A DNA stretch of 64,000 nt. Origin: Palsa-360 sp963719875 (GTDB lineage: Bacteria; Acidobacteriota; Terriglobia; Acidiferrales; UBA7541). This document shows, piece after piece, positions 26,592-35,500 of the stretch. The notes under the pieces are model-generated. The model did not search any database, was not told the DNA's origin, and was given only the letters and a program-made list of their open reading frames with translations. The stretch covers positions 3,100,001 to 3,164,000 of the forward strand of contig CAVRDJ010000002.1 of the NCBI GenBank assembly GCA_963719875.1, given 5' to 3'. How positions within the stretch are numbered: the first letter of the stretch is position 1; the number at the start of each line of letters is the position of its first letter. A program made the translations under genes and the position numbers.

Positions 26592-27205
26592 TTTGTTTGC
26601 GCAGAACCTGTGATCGGAGCCGGTTGCCCCCATGCGCCGGAAAAAACAAAAGTTTCCAGCGGCTTGCGTTGGCGCGGGGCGATCTCCCGTTCCCGCAGCT
26701 TTTCCGTTAGGGAGTCCAAATTTCCCGGATATCCCAAGGCAATCATGCTGACCGGCTCCCATCCTGCGGGCACGTCAAAACGTTCTCTGGCCGCCTCGAC
26801 ATCAAACCCTGCCATTGGGTGCACCCTGAGGTCAAGGGCCGTCGCCTGCAGGGCCAGATTCGCAGCCGCCTGGCCCACATCGTAGAACGCGTGCCGGTTG
26901 GGCCGTCCATCCTTCTCAAACTGAGTATGCGCAAGAGTCAGGATCAGGGCCGCCGCCTTGTCCGCCCAGGAGCGATTGAATTCTACCAGTACGCCGACCA
27001 TCGCCTCGAAGTTTTTGGGGTCCTGCTTTGTGGCAAAAAGAAAAGCCCAGGGCTGTTCATTGCTCGAGGAGGCAGCCCAGCGGGCGGCTTCGAACAGGCT
27101 CAGGAGTTTGTCGGGCTCGACAGGCTGATCCGAGAATGCGCGCGGGCTCCATCGCCGGCGAATTAATTCGTGGATGGGTACTTGTGTTTCGGCTATTTTT
27201 TCCAT
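26588..27205 (-). CDS. Nitroreductase-family flavoprotein
   Basis: 205 residues from ATG 27205. The N-terminal RRRWSPRAFSDQPVEPDKLLSLFEAARWAASSSNEQPWAFLF is the FMN-binding signature of nitroreductases, followed by DVGQAAANLALQATALDLRVHPMAGFD and a GYPGNLDSL tail. It would reduce nitro, quinone or similar compounds with NAD(P)H. Substrate unknown. The stop overlaps the DedA-rhodanese start, suggesting a two-gene operon. Confidence 0.88.
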   Translation of the reverse strand: MEKIAETQVPIHELIRRRWSPRAFSDQPVEPDKLLSLFEAARWAASSSNEQPWAFLFATKQDPKNFEAMVGVLVEFNRSWADKAAALILTLAHTQFEKDGRPNRHAFYDVGQAAANLALQATALDLRVHPMAGFDVEAARERFDVPAGWEPVSMIALGYPGNLDSLTEKLREREIAPRQRKPLETFVFSGAWGQPAPITGSAQTK

Positions 27206-27330
27206 TTTCGTGCCGCTAGCGATTCCTTTCCCAAGGGACTTTATCTTCGAATAGATTTGGCCGGATGGGCAAGATCCATCCGGCCAAAGCGCCGCGCGTC
27301 GCAACTTCGGATGGTGCCTCCTTGGGTGTT

Positions 27331-27909
27331 TCAGGCTGCCGGAGCTTGCTGGATCAATTCTGCCTCGATCGTGATCTTGACCTCATCTCCCACGACCACT
27401 CCGCCCGCCTCGGTCAGGGCATTCCAGACGAGCCCGTAATCTTTGCGGTTGATTTTCGCCGACCCCGAAACTCCGGCTCGGATATTTCCCCAGGGATCCT
27501 TTATGGAAGAGGTGGGACCTTCGATGTCGAAAGTGACTTCCTTCGTAACACCGCGAATCGTCAGGTCGCCCGTCAATTTGAAATTGTCCGCGCCAAGTGC
27601 CTCGATTCGCTTGGAACGGAACGTGAGTGCCGGATAGTTCGCTACATCGAGAAAGTCGGCGCTGCGAAGATGTTCGTCGCGCTGGGGTTCGCGTGTGTTG
27701 ATGGAGGCGGCTTCAATCGTTACCTCAACCTTGGATTTCGCCAGGTCGGCAGGGTTGAGAAGTGCGCTCCCGCTGAGCTTAGTGAATTCTCCGCGGACAT
27801 TCGAGATCATCAGGTGCCGGACACTGAAGTGCGCGGCGGAATGCGCGGGATCGAGCTGCCACTGGGTTGGTTTAGTGCTTTGCGAAGTTGCGGTGACGGC
27901 TGTGTTCAT
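27331..27909 (-). CDS. YceI family protein
   Basis: 192 residues from ATG 27909 with GGAGCAACC just upstream. WQLDPAHSAAHFSVRHLMISNVRGEF and LTGDLTIRGVTKEVTFDIE are the repeated strands of the YceI lipocalin-like barrel that binds polyisoprenoid or lipid-like ligands. No signal peptide is evident, unlike most periplasmic YceI proteins. It follows marR by 56 bp and is probably under its control. Confidence 0.92.
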   Translation of the reverse strand: MNTAVTATSQSTKPTQWQLDPAHSAAHFSVRHLMISNVRGEFTKLSGSALLNPADLAKSKVEVTIEAASINTREPQRDEHLRSADFLDVANYPALTFRSKRIEALGADNFKLTGDLTIRGVTKEVTFDIEGPTSSIKDPWGNIRAGVSGSAKINRKDYGLVWNALTEAGGVVVGDEVKITIEAELIQQAPAA

Positions 27910-27965
27910 TTTGGTTGCTCCTTGATTGGGTTTCCTTCGGTTGAATGCATTGGGCCTCGAAAAAA

Positions 27966-28445
27966 TCAATCGGTTGAATGTGTCTCTTCCACCTGCTCCC
28001 GGGCGCGGTCAAGCAAAATCGACAGTTGCCGTAGCTGTTTGGCGGGAAGGTGGCGCAACTGGCGGCGATGCAATTCGTGCACAGGCTTATCCAGTTCGTC
28101 CAGCAGCCGGAGCCCCTCCGCGGTGATGCGAGTCTTCACCACGCGACGGTCCTGCGCTTCCCGGGCGCGGGCGATCCATCCGCGGGACTCCATCCGGTCG
28201 AGCAGTCGAGTGATATCCGGATCGCGCGAGATGAGCCGGCAGCCGACCTCGCGGCAAGCCAAGCCTTTTTCCCCGGCGCCTCGCAGGATGCGCAAAATGT
28301 TGTACTGCGTTCCGGAGAGGCTGTAGGGCTTGAGCAGGGCCTCGGCGCCGCGGGCCAGGGCGTCGGCGGTGCGCATCAGGCTGACGAAGACGCGGGCTTC
28401 GAGGGCGGCCGGCGGGTGGCGGATCGGTTTGGGGGCCCGTTGCAT
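27966..28445 (-). CDS. MarR-family transcriptional regulator
   Basis: 159 residues from ATG 28445. The winged-helix DNA-binding core includes LSGTQYNILRILRGAGEKGLACREVGCRLISRDPDITRLLDRMESRGWIARAREAQDRRVVKTRITAEGL, with the family's wing (DRRVVKTRIT). MarR proteins are dimeric repressors released by small ligands. A palindrome overlaps its own -35 region, pointing to autorepression, and it probably also governs the co-directional yceI gene. The start codon lies only 6 nt after the -10 box. Confidence 0.9.
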   Translation of the reverse strand: MQRAPKPIRHPPAALEARVFVSLMRTADALARGAEALLKPYSLSGTQYNILRILRGAGEKGLACREVGCRLISRDPDITRLLDRMESRGWIARAREAQDRRVVKTRITAEGLRLLDELDKPVHELHRRQLRHLPAKQLRQLSILLDRAREQVEETHSTD

Positions 28446-28451
28446 GAGCCA

Positions 28452-28480
28452 ACGATACTCGTTACAACGACAATTGTCAA
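28452..28480 (-). promoter_or_regulatory. marR promoter with overlapping operator; leaderless geometry
   Basis: TTGACA (28475-28480) and TATCGT (28452-28457) are 17 bp apart on the minus strand. The ATG (28445) is 6 nt past the -10 box, so transcription should start at or next to the A of ATG, giving a leaderless mRNA. The perfect palindrome GACAATTGTC (28469-28478) covers the -35 box, and CGTTGTAACG forms a second imperfect palindrome in the spacer: likely binding sites for MarR. Confidence 0.6.
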
Positions 28481-28500
28481 GAGGAATGTTTGCGGGCGGC

Positions 28501-28606
28501 GTTCTCTGTGTCCTCCGGGTTCTCTCGGGGTCCTCGGGGTTAAGGTTTTGCCCCTTTCAAATGCAAAATCATCAACACCGAGGACACCGAGGAGCACAGA
28601 GGAAAC
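28501..28606. repeat. CTCTGTGTTCTCTG-type inverted repeat, copy 1
   Basis: GTTCTCTGTGTCCTCCGGGT... on the left is answered by ...AACACCGAGGACACCGAGGAGCACAGAGGAAAC on the right arm (described in pieces; full arms 28501-28541 and 28572-28606). Similar copies occur at 50303 and, as a half-copy, inside smc at 36008. It lies between the divergent marR promoter and the SDR gene end. Confidence 0.65.
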
Positions 28607-28616
28607 CGGCGCGGAG

Positions 28617-29336
28617 TTACGGCTTTCGCGTGGGCCGAATGTGCACTTCGCTGATGAAGCTCCCCGCGGCTTGCGTCACCAGGGCCGCCACGGCGTGCGC
28701 AACGTCCTCCGGTTGAAGGATTTTCGAGGGGCTTTTGGCGCCGTGCCCTGGAAATTCCGTCGCCACCGAGCCGGGGCAGATGGCGCTCACTCGGATGCCG
28801 TACCCGCGCAAATCTTCGGCCATGGCGCCGGACAGGCCCATGAGGCCCCATTTCGACGCGCAGTAAATCGCGCCGTTGGCGAATGTGTTTTTCCCCGCCA
28901 GTGAACTGATATTGATGATGTGCCCCCTCTGGCGGCGGATCATTTCCGGCGCAATGGCGCGGCACAGAAGGAATACCGACTTCAGGTTTGTGTCCAGGAC
29001 GGTGTTCCAGTCGGCCTCCCCGAATTCATGGAAGGGGCCAAATACGCCAGTCCCGGCATTGTTCACAAGAATGTCGATCGGCCCCAATTCCTGCTGTGTC
29101 TTCTCAACCAGCCTGGAAATCTGGTCCCCACGCGCGACATCCGCTTGGACGGCAAATGTTTCGATTCCTTCGCCGCGAAGACTGGACGCCGACTGGTCGA
29201 GTCTCGCCTGATCCCGCCCGCAAATCGCCACGCGCGCGCCCATTTGTCCCAGACGGCGGGCGATCGCGAAACCGATACCCCGGCTCGCTCCCGTAATGAG
29301 CGCGACCTTGCCTGCAAGGACATCTTCCGATGGCAT
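28617..29336 (-). CDS. Short-chain dehydrogenase/reductase
   Basis: 239 residues from ATG 29336, preceded by AAGGAGAG. Classical SDR features are TGASRGIG (15-22, NAD(P)-binding), NNAG, IINISSLAG with the catalytic Ser, YCASK with the catalytic Tyr and Lys, and CPGSVATEF. The sequence resembles 3-oxoacyl-ACP reductase (FabG)-like SDRs but the substrate is not clear; ICGRDQ after the second strand suggests NADP. It is a single gene with no evident partner. Confidence 0.9.
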   Translation of the reverse strand: MPSEDVLAGKVALITGASRGIGFAIARRLGQMGARVAICGRDQARLDQSASSLRGEGIETFAVQADVARGDQISRLVEKTQQELGPIDILVNNAGTGVFGPFHEFGEADWNTVLDTNLKSVFLLCRAIAPEMIRRQRGHIINISSLAGKNTFANGAIYCASKWGLMGLSGAMAEDLRGYGIRVSAICPGSVATEFPGHGAKSPSKILQPEDVAHAVAALVTQAAGSFISEVHIRPTRKP

Positions 29337-29487
29337 TGACTCTCCTTTATTTCCGGGAGTAATGATATTCTCTGCCCAGGCTTCCATAGACCGGAGTTTG
29401 TCATCATAACATCAGCACTCGCCGCGTCAGATTAGGGAGCAGCCTGGCGAGCCATGGCTCCGGTAAGGAGGCCAGAGGGAATCGCGC

Positions 29488-29516
29488 TTGCGCCCTAGAG
29501 TGGGATTCCCTATAAT
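29488..29516 (+). promoter_or_regulatory. Sigma-70-like promoter of the TPR gene
   Basis: TTGCGC (29488-29493), 17-bp spacer, TATAAT (29511-29516). The -10 box is perfect. The predicted transcript starts near 29523 and leaves a 78-nt leader before GAGGAGG and the ATG at 29601. Confidence 0.6.
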
Positions 29517-29600
29517 CCGGTAGCTTTGAGCCAGCAGACATTCTTGCACATTGTTTTTGCAATCCGATTTTTTGAAATTTGCTGAGGAGGCTGGAAGCCG

Positions 29601-30941
29601 ATGATACGAAAGTGGATTGTGACTGGCACCGGTCTGTTATGGATCGCGCTGGGAATTGGATCTAGCGCAGGGAAATTGTGGGCCGCACCGCAGGCGGCGG
29701 CACAGGATCAGGCGAAACCTGCTTATTCGCTGGCGGAATATAACCAATACCAGGCGGCGGACAAGGAGCAGAATCCTCAGCAAAAGATCAAACTGCTCGA
29801 TGATTTTGTGAAAGCGTACGCCAACTCCTCGCTGATGCCGTACGTCTATCGCGACTACTACACGACGTACATGGCCCTGAAGAACTACTCCCAGGTGATT
29901 GAGTATGCCGACCGGATGATCGCGCTCGGGGACAAGATCGACACCACAGGTCGCCTCGAAGCGTATTACACCCGCGCCCAGGCATTTTATCTGGGGATGT
30001 CAGGCAAGGACCTGCAAACTCCCGATGCGCTGACCAAGGCGCGCGACGGCGCCCTAGCGGGACTTAAGTCCCTTGAGGATCTGAAGAAGCCTGACAATGT
30101 CCCCGCGGATCAGTTCGAGCAACAAAAAAAGGGCGTCAAGGTTCTGTTCAATGCGGTTGCAGCCTTGTCTTCCACGACTATGAAGGACTATGCCGCAGCG
30201 GCGGGATATTACAAGACTCTCCTGTCCATCGATCCAAACGATGCCGTGTCTCATTACCGTCTCGGCATTGTGGATCTGCAGATGACTCCGCCGATGGGAA
30301 CGGATGGCTTCTGGGAACTCGCCCGCGCGATCGACCTGAAGATCCCGAACGACGCGCAAGTGCGGGCCTATCTGAAGAACCAAGTCATTCGTTACCAGCA
30401 GCCCGCCTGCGACAAGCTCGTGGATGACCAGGTGAATGAACTCCTCACGCTTGCCGCCAGCGCCACCGACCGGCCCGCCACGATGAACGTTCCGAGCGCC
30501 GCCGACTTGCAGAAGGCGCGGGATGACACGGCGAACTTTATTCCTGCGCTGATGGCCGGAGGCGATGCGGGCAAGGCCATGTGGCTTGCCAGTTGCGGCC
30601 TGGAGTATCCGGACGTCGGAGTTCGCATCATGGAACCGCCCGTAGTGGAAGGCGATACGGTGACGCTTAAAGTGTTCCGTGGCGCCACGCCGGAAGAAAT
30701 CGAGGCGGCCACCATGGCCAACATGACCGTCAAGATCGATGGTCAGCCGGAAGCCAAGCGCCTGGAGAAAGACGCGGTGGTCCGGTTCACGGGCACCCTA
30801 ACCGGTTATACGCAAAATCCCTTTATGTTGATGTGGGACAAAGCCAAGATCAACATGGAAGACTTGCCGGAGGAGAAGGGACCAGCCAAGAAGGGGCCGG
30901 CCAAGAAAGCCCCTGCCAAAAAGGCTCCCGCAGGAAACTGA
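29601..30941 (+). CDS. Exported TPR-repeat protein with Lys/Ala/Pro tail
   Basis: 446 residues from ATG 29601, preceded by GAGGAGG. Residues 1-29 are a signal peptide (VTGTGLLWIALGIGSSAGKLWA). Tetratricopeptide-like helical pairs are visible: EYNQYQAADKEQNPQQKIKLLDDFVKAY, LKNYSQVIEYADRMIALGDK, YAAAAGYYKTLLSIDPNDAVSHYRLG. A C-terminal beta segment (DTVTLKVFRGATPEEIEAAT, VRFTGTLTGYTQNPFMLMWDKAKI) precedes a low-complexity tail of repeated PAKK/APAKK. The role is probably a periplasmic or surface scaffold for protein assembly. Family name not recognised. A strong terminator follows. Confidence 0.7.
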   Translation: MIRKWIVTGTGLLWIALGIGSSAGKLWAAPQAAAQDQAKPAYSLAEYNQYQAADKEQNPQQKIKLLDDFVKAYANSSLMPYVYRDYYTTYMALKNYSQVIEYADRMIALGDKIDTTGRLEAYYTRAQAFYLGMSGKDLQTPDALTKARDGALAGLKSLEDLKKPDNVPADQFEQQKKGVKVLFNAVAALSSTTMKDYAAAAGYYKTLLSIDPNDAVSHYRLGIVDLQMTPPMGTDGFWELARAIDLKIPNDAQVRAYLKNQVIRYQQPACDKLVDDQVNELLTLAASATDRPATMNVPSAADLQKARDDTANFIPALMAGGDAGKAMWLASCGLEYPDVGVRIMEPPVVEGDTVTLKVFRGATPEEIEAATMANMTVKIDGQPEAKRLEKDAVVRFTGTLTGYTQNPFMLMWDKAKINMEDLPEEKGPAKKGPAKKAPAKKAPAGN

Positions 30942-30963
30942 TCTTCAAGCCCACCAAGAATGC

Positions 30964-30998
30964 AAATGGCCCCGGGAAATTTCCGGGGCCATTTTTTG
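30964..30998 (+). terminator. Rho-independent terminator of the TPR gene
   Basis: A perfect 12-bp stem (AAATGGCCCCGG / CCGGGGCCATTT, 30964-30994) with a 7-nt loop runs directly into a T-run (ATTTTTTG). It is 23 bp past the stop. Confidence 0.85.
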
Positions 30999-31069
30999 TT
31001 GTCGATAGTTGCAAACTTTTGTCAAAACGCGGTCGAAAGTAATATTCGCGGGGTTTGCACGGACCCAAA

Positions 31070-31100
31070 ATTTCAAATCTCAAATTTCAAATCTCAAATC
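31070..31100 (+). repeat. Short tandem AAATYTCAAATYTC tract
   Basis: ATTTCAAATCT/CAAATTTC units repeat about four times here. The same 10-mer type (ATTTCAAATTTC) occurs again at 59922-59950. It is a simple-sequence tract between genes; no function is evident. Confidence 0.5.
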
Positions 31101-31167
31101 AGGAGTCACCATTCGCTGACGTTCAGGGCAGCTGAATCGCCAGTCACTAATCACCAGTCACTTCCGC

Positions 31168-31389
31168 CTACGACCGCCGACGATGGCGATGATCAATCTT
31201 ATACAGATCGATCTTGCGGCTCAACGTATTGCGGTGAATTCCCAGCAGCCGAGCAGCACGCGATTGGTTGCCGTGGAACCGTTCCAGCACGCGCTTGATA
31301 AATTTCTTTTCAAATTCGTTGACCGCTTCATCGAAATGGATTCCGCGCTCCACCATCTGGCCAACCAGCGTATCCAATTGCTCCTTCAC
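31168..31389 (-). CDS. Small Fis-type helix-turn-helix regulator
   Basis: 73 residues from GTG 31389. The C-terminal helix-turn-helix KRVLERFHGNQSRAARLLGIHRNTLSRKIDLYKID is the Fis/NtrC-C-terminal type. The N-terminal helix (LDTLVGQMVERGIHFDEAVNEFEKKF) should mediate dimers as in Fis. Small stand-alone Fis-like proteins bend DNA or regulate a few promoters. It lies 54 bp downstream of purC on the same strand, so it may be co-transcribed. Confidence 0.85.
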   Translation of the reverse strand: MKEQLDTLVGQMVERGIHFDEAVNEFEKKFIKRVLERFHGNQSRAARLLGIHRNTLSRKIDLYKIDHRHRRRS

Positions 31390-31443
31390 CGTAGCACGCT
31401 CCGCACAAAAGTTGTTGGCCGCCGGACGATTCCGGCGGCGAGC

Positions 31444-32376
31444 CTAGTTGAGTTCGTAGCCCGTTAGCCGCCAGTACGCTTCCCTGTATTTTTCGCGGGT
31501 CGCGGCGACGACATCGGGGGGCAGGTCCGGGCCGGGCGGCTGCTTGTTCCACCCGATCCGCTCGAGGTAGTCGCGCACGTATTGCTTGTCGTAGGAGGGC
31601 TGCGCGCGGCCGGGCTGGTAGCCGTCCGCCGGCCAGAAGCGAGAGGAGTCCGGGGTCAGGGCCTCGTCAATCCAAATCAATGGACCGCCGGGGGCCAAGT
31701 CGAGCCCGGACCCGTTTTCTCCCGCGAGGCCAAATTCGAATTTCGTGTCCGCCAGAATGATTCCGCGGGGTTCGGCGTAGGCCGCGGCGCGGCGGTAAAT
31801 TTCCAGACTGATGGCGCGCACCGTTTCGGCGAGCTCGCCTCCGATGCGCGAGACCGCGCCATCGAATGAGATGTTTTCATCGTGACCCGAAGTCGCTTTG
31901 GTCGACGGAGTGAAAATGGCTTCCGGCAGGCGCTCGGATTCGCGAAGCCCCGGCGGCAATGAAATCCCGCAGATTTTTCCAGTCGCGCGATAATCTTTCC
32001 ATCCCGAACCGGACAAGTACCCCCGCACGACGCATTCAATGGGCAGAGGATTTGTTCGCTGGCAAAGCATGGCGCGGCCTTCGAGTTGGTCGCCGTAGGG
32101 GGCCAGCTCGGCGGGGAAATCCGTTGCCGTGACGATGTGATTGGGAATAACGTCGCGCAGCAAGTTGAACCAGAACAGCGACAGCTGCGTCAGCACGCGG
32201 CCCTTGTCCGGGATCGGCGTGGGCAACACGACGTCAAATGCCGAAAGACGGTCGGTGGCGATGAGCAGCAGCTTGCCGCCGACTTCATACAAATCACGCA
32301 CCTTCCCGCGATTCACAAAGTGAATTCCGGGGAGACTTGTCTCCCACACGACAGTATTTAATTTCGGAGAAGCCAC
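31444..32376 (-). CDS. purC: Phosphoribosylaminoimidazole-succinocarboxamide synthase
   Basis: 310 residues from GTG 32376. VNRGKVRDLYEVGGKLLLIATDRLSAFDVV is the ATP-binding start typical of SAICAR synthase; ECVVRGYLSGSGWKDY and ILADTKFEFGL with DEALTPDSSRFWP complete the active site. It ligates CAIR with aspartate in purine synthesis. The length fits the longer PurC class. A promoter is present upstream; no other pur gene is nearby. Confidence 0.95.
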   Translation of the reverse strand: MASPKLNTVVWETSLPGIHFVNRGKVRDLYEVGGKLLLIATDRLSAFDVVLPTPIPDKGRVLTQLSLFWFNLLRDVIPNHIVTATDFPAELAPYGDQLEGRAMLCQRTNPLPIECVVRGYLSGSGWKDYRATGKICGISLPPGLRESERLPEAIFTPSTKATSGHDENISFDGAVSRIGGELAETVRAISLEIYRRAAAYAEPRGIILADTKFEFGLAGENGSGLDLAPGGPLIWIDEALTPDSSRFWPADGYQPGRAQPSYDKQYVRDYLERIGWNKQPPGPDLPPDVVAATREKYREAYWRLTGYELN

Positions 32377-32405
32377 AGACGACGTATCCCTTCAGAGAGG
32401 CGGAC

Positions 32406-32433
32406 ATTCTAGCGTACAGCCCAGAGATGTCAA
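32406..32433 (-). promoter_or_regulatory. Promoter of purC
   Basis: TTGACA (32428-32433) and TAGAAT (32406-32411) are 16 bp apart on the minus strand. The start would be near 32399, 23 nt before the GTG. Confidence 0.55.
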
Positions 32434-32464
32434 CGGAGAAGAAAAACGAAAGGTGGATAACTTA

Positions 32465-32542
32465 GTAGCGCAGGCTTCAGCCTGTGGATTTTTTGGTCCG
32501 TCAACTCAAACAGAAAAACTCACGGGCTGAAGCCTGAGCCAC
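32465..32542. repeat. GTAGCGC-type inverted repeat 3
   Basis: Left arm starts GTAGCGCAGGCTTCAGCCTG (32465), right arm ends GGGCTGAAGCCTGAGCCAC (32542); arms match imperfectly. It lies downstream of smc, between smc and the purC promoter. Confidence 0.65.
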
Positions 32543-32550
32543 TGAAGAAA

Positions 32551-35500
32551 TCAAGCAGCATTTGTCGCGGCTTGCGCGGCGGCGGGTTCGTCCCAGCGGA
32601 CGGAGACCAGTTTCGAGACACCCGGCTCCTGCATCGTTACGCCGTACAGGACCGACGCCATCTCCATCGTTTTTCGGTTGTGCGTTACGACGATGAATTG
32701 CGTGCCCCCGCTCATTTCGGAAATGAGTTTGGTGAAGCGCGCCACGTTGGCTTCATCGAGGGGCGCGTCCACTTCGTCCAGGATGCAGAACGGGCTCGGC
32801 TGATAGCGGAAAATGGCGATCAGCAGCGCCAGAGCGGTCATGGCTTTTTCGCCGCCGGAAAGCAGCAGCACGTTCTGCAGGCGCTTGCCCGGGGGTTGTG
32901 CGACCACGTCGATGCCCGGCTCGCCGGAGCTGTCCGGTTCGGACAGCCTCATCTCGCCGGTTCCGCCGCCGAAGAGCGTGTGAAACGCCGTCGCGAATTG
33001 TTGATTGATGATCGAGAACGCTTCCTCGAATTTCTGTTTGCAGACTTCGTCGAGTTCCGCGATGGCCTGCTGGGTGTCCGTGATCGATTGCAAGAGGTCG
33101 GCGCGTTCGCGGCTAAGGAAATCGAACCGCTGCTCGCACTCGTTGTATTCCTCGAGGGCCATCATATTGATCGGCCCCATCGACTCGATCCGCGATTTCA
33201 GTTCGTGATACTGCGCGTCGGAAGAGCGCAGCTCCTCGCCCGTCAGGAGGGCGGGGAATTCCGCGATCAAATCTTCCGGCTGTGCGTTCAACTCCTCGAC
33301 ACAGGATTGCCGCAGATGCTCGCGTTCGGACTCGTTCCGGGCGCGTTCGATTTCCAGTTTGCTGCGCTCTTCGCGAAAATCGCCCAGTTTTTGCCGCGCC
33401 TGTCGAAGAGTGTCATCCATTTGCGTGGAGCGCACGCGCGTGGCGTCGAACTCCCGCTCCATTTCGGCGCCGCGCGCTTCGAGCCGCAGTTTTTCCGCGC
33501 GGAGCGATTCGACCTGCCTTTGATAATCCGCGGTCTGCGCCGCAAGCTGTTCTTGTTCCTGCCCGAGGGAATCCCGCTGAACAACCAACGCCGAGCGGCG
33601 CGCGACGAGTTCTGCGAGTTCGTCTGCCATGCGCGCCGCAATCGTCTCCGCACTGGCCAGCCGTTCCGCAAGCGCGGCCATCTCTGCGCGTCGCGACGCC
33701 AGGTCTTCCTGTTTGGCTTGACCCTTTTGCCGCAGGGCTATTTGCTGCTCCATCGCCTGGGCGATTTCCAGTTCCGTTCCCGCTCGAGCGCTGGAAACTT
33801 CGCCGCGCCGATGCTGCGCAGCCTCGGCGCGCCGCTGGGCTGCCGTCGCATCATTGCGCAAGCGGCCAAGCTCGGTCTGGCAGTCGCTCAGATCGATTCC
33901 GAGGCGCACCATGTCGCCTCGCGCCTGATCGCGTTGCAAAGTGGCCGCTACCTCAAGCTTCTCCGATTCGACGTGCTGCGCGGCGGCCTGTTCGAGAGTC
34001 GTCTCACTGGCGCGGAGCTCTTCTTCAAGGTGATGCAGCGCGGCCTGCGCCTCCGATGCCGCGCGCTCTAGTTGCAAAACTGCAACGTCCAGCGAGCGCA
34101 ATTCGCGCTTCATGCCGAGCGGGCCCGCTTCCGACGGACGGCCGCCGCTGACGACGCGGCCCTGGTACGTCGTGCCATCGGGCGTCACGAAGGAATAGGC
34201 CGGATTGGCGCGCGCGAGCCGTTCGGCCACTGCGGATTGTTCCACGAGGAACGCCGATTGCAGCCGCGGCAGAAACTGCTTGGCTGCCGGGCCCAGCGGA
34301 TCGCGAAACTCCACCAGACGATCGAGGCGCGAAACGGTTTCCCGTTCAATCTCGAAGGGCACCGCCGGTTCGTTCGGCGGCATATTCAACTTGCGGAGTG
34401 AGTCCACGAAGAAGGTTGCGCGGCCGCCAACTTCATCGCGCAGCATGGCAATGCCCGCGCGGGCTACGTCAAAAGTTTCGACGACCACGTACTCCAGCTC
34501 GTCCCGCAAAAATTGTTCGATGGCGTTCTCGTATTCCTGCCCGACTTCGGCATAATCGGCCAGCACGCCAACGGCGCGGAAGCCGGCGGATTCACCGCCG
34601 TTTTCACTCGAAGCAAAAAGTTTCTGGACCGCATCGGCGGTGTAGGAGCGCTCGTTCAAAATCTGTTGCACCGACGCGCGCCGCGCCCGGCCGCTGGCAA
34701 GCGCATCGCGGGAGGCGCCGGCCTGCGTGGTCGCTTCGTGCTGCTGGCGCCGCAGATCGGCAATGCGCGCCTGCGCGTTCCGCACCAGCTCTTCCAGCCG
34801 GCGCGTGCGCTCCAGCACGGATTGCCAGTGCAGATCGGCGGCCTGGGCTCGCTCGCGATGGTGCAAGGATTCCTCGAGCAATTGTTGTTCCTGCTGCTCG
34901 TTGCGCGTCACGCTCTCGATGTGATGCGCGAGCGTCTGCTCAGCCTGCGCCTGATCTCCGTGCAAACGCGTCAGTTCATCGCCGAGTTCTGAGGCCGAAC
35001 GGCGCAGCGCAGCAATGCGCTCTTCGGCGGAATCGTGTGCGCCTGAAATTTCAGCTGTGGCCGCCGCCAGGTTCGCCAGGATCGCATCAACGCGGGCGAC
35101 CTCGCCCTTGATTGCCGTGACCGACTCGCCATGCGCGGCGGCGCGGGTCTCGACCTGCGCGGCTTGCGCCGTGCCCTGCTCGATTTCAACGCTCAATTGC
35201 TGCAGCCGGCCAGTCAATTCCGCGGTGCGCTGCCGGTTGAAAAGAATGCGATTTTCGCTGCGGTCGAGTTCGAGCGCCGTCTGTCCAAGGATGTTCTGGT
35301 GCTGGCGCAGTTCGCCTTCGAGCTCATAGGTTCGCGAGGAAAGGCGCTCCTGTTCCGCTTCCCATTGATTCACGGATTGAGCTTCCTGGGATTCCTGCTG
35401 CGAGATTCCGCCAACCAGCCTCGCCAAGCGTTCTGCTTCGAGGTCTAGTTCCTTGGCTTTGCTCGCCAGGACCTGGCGCAGCAAGCCGCGCATTTGTTCG

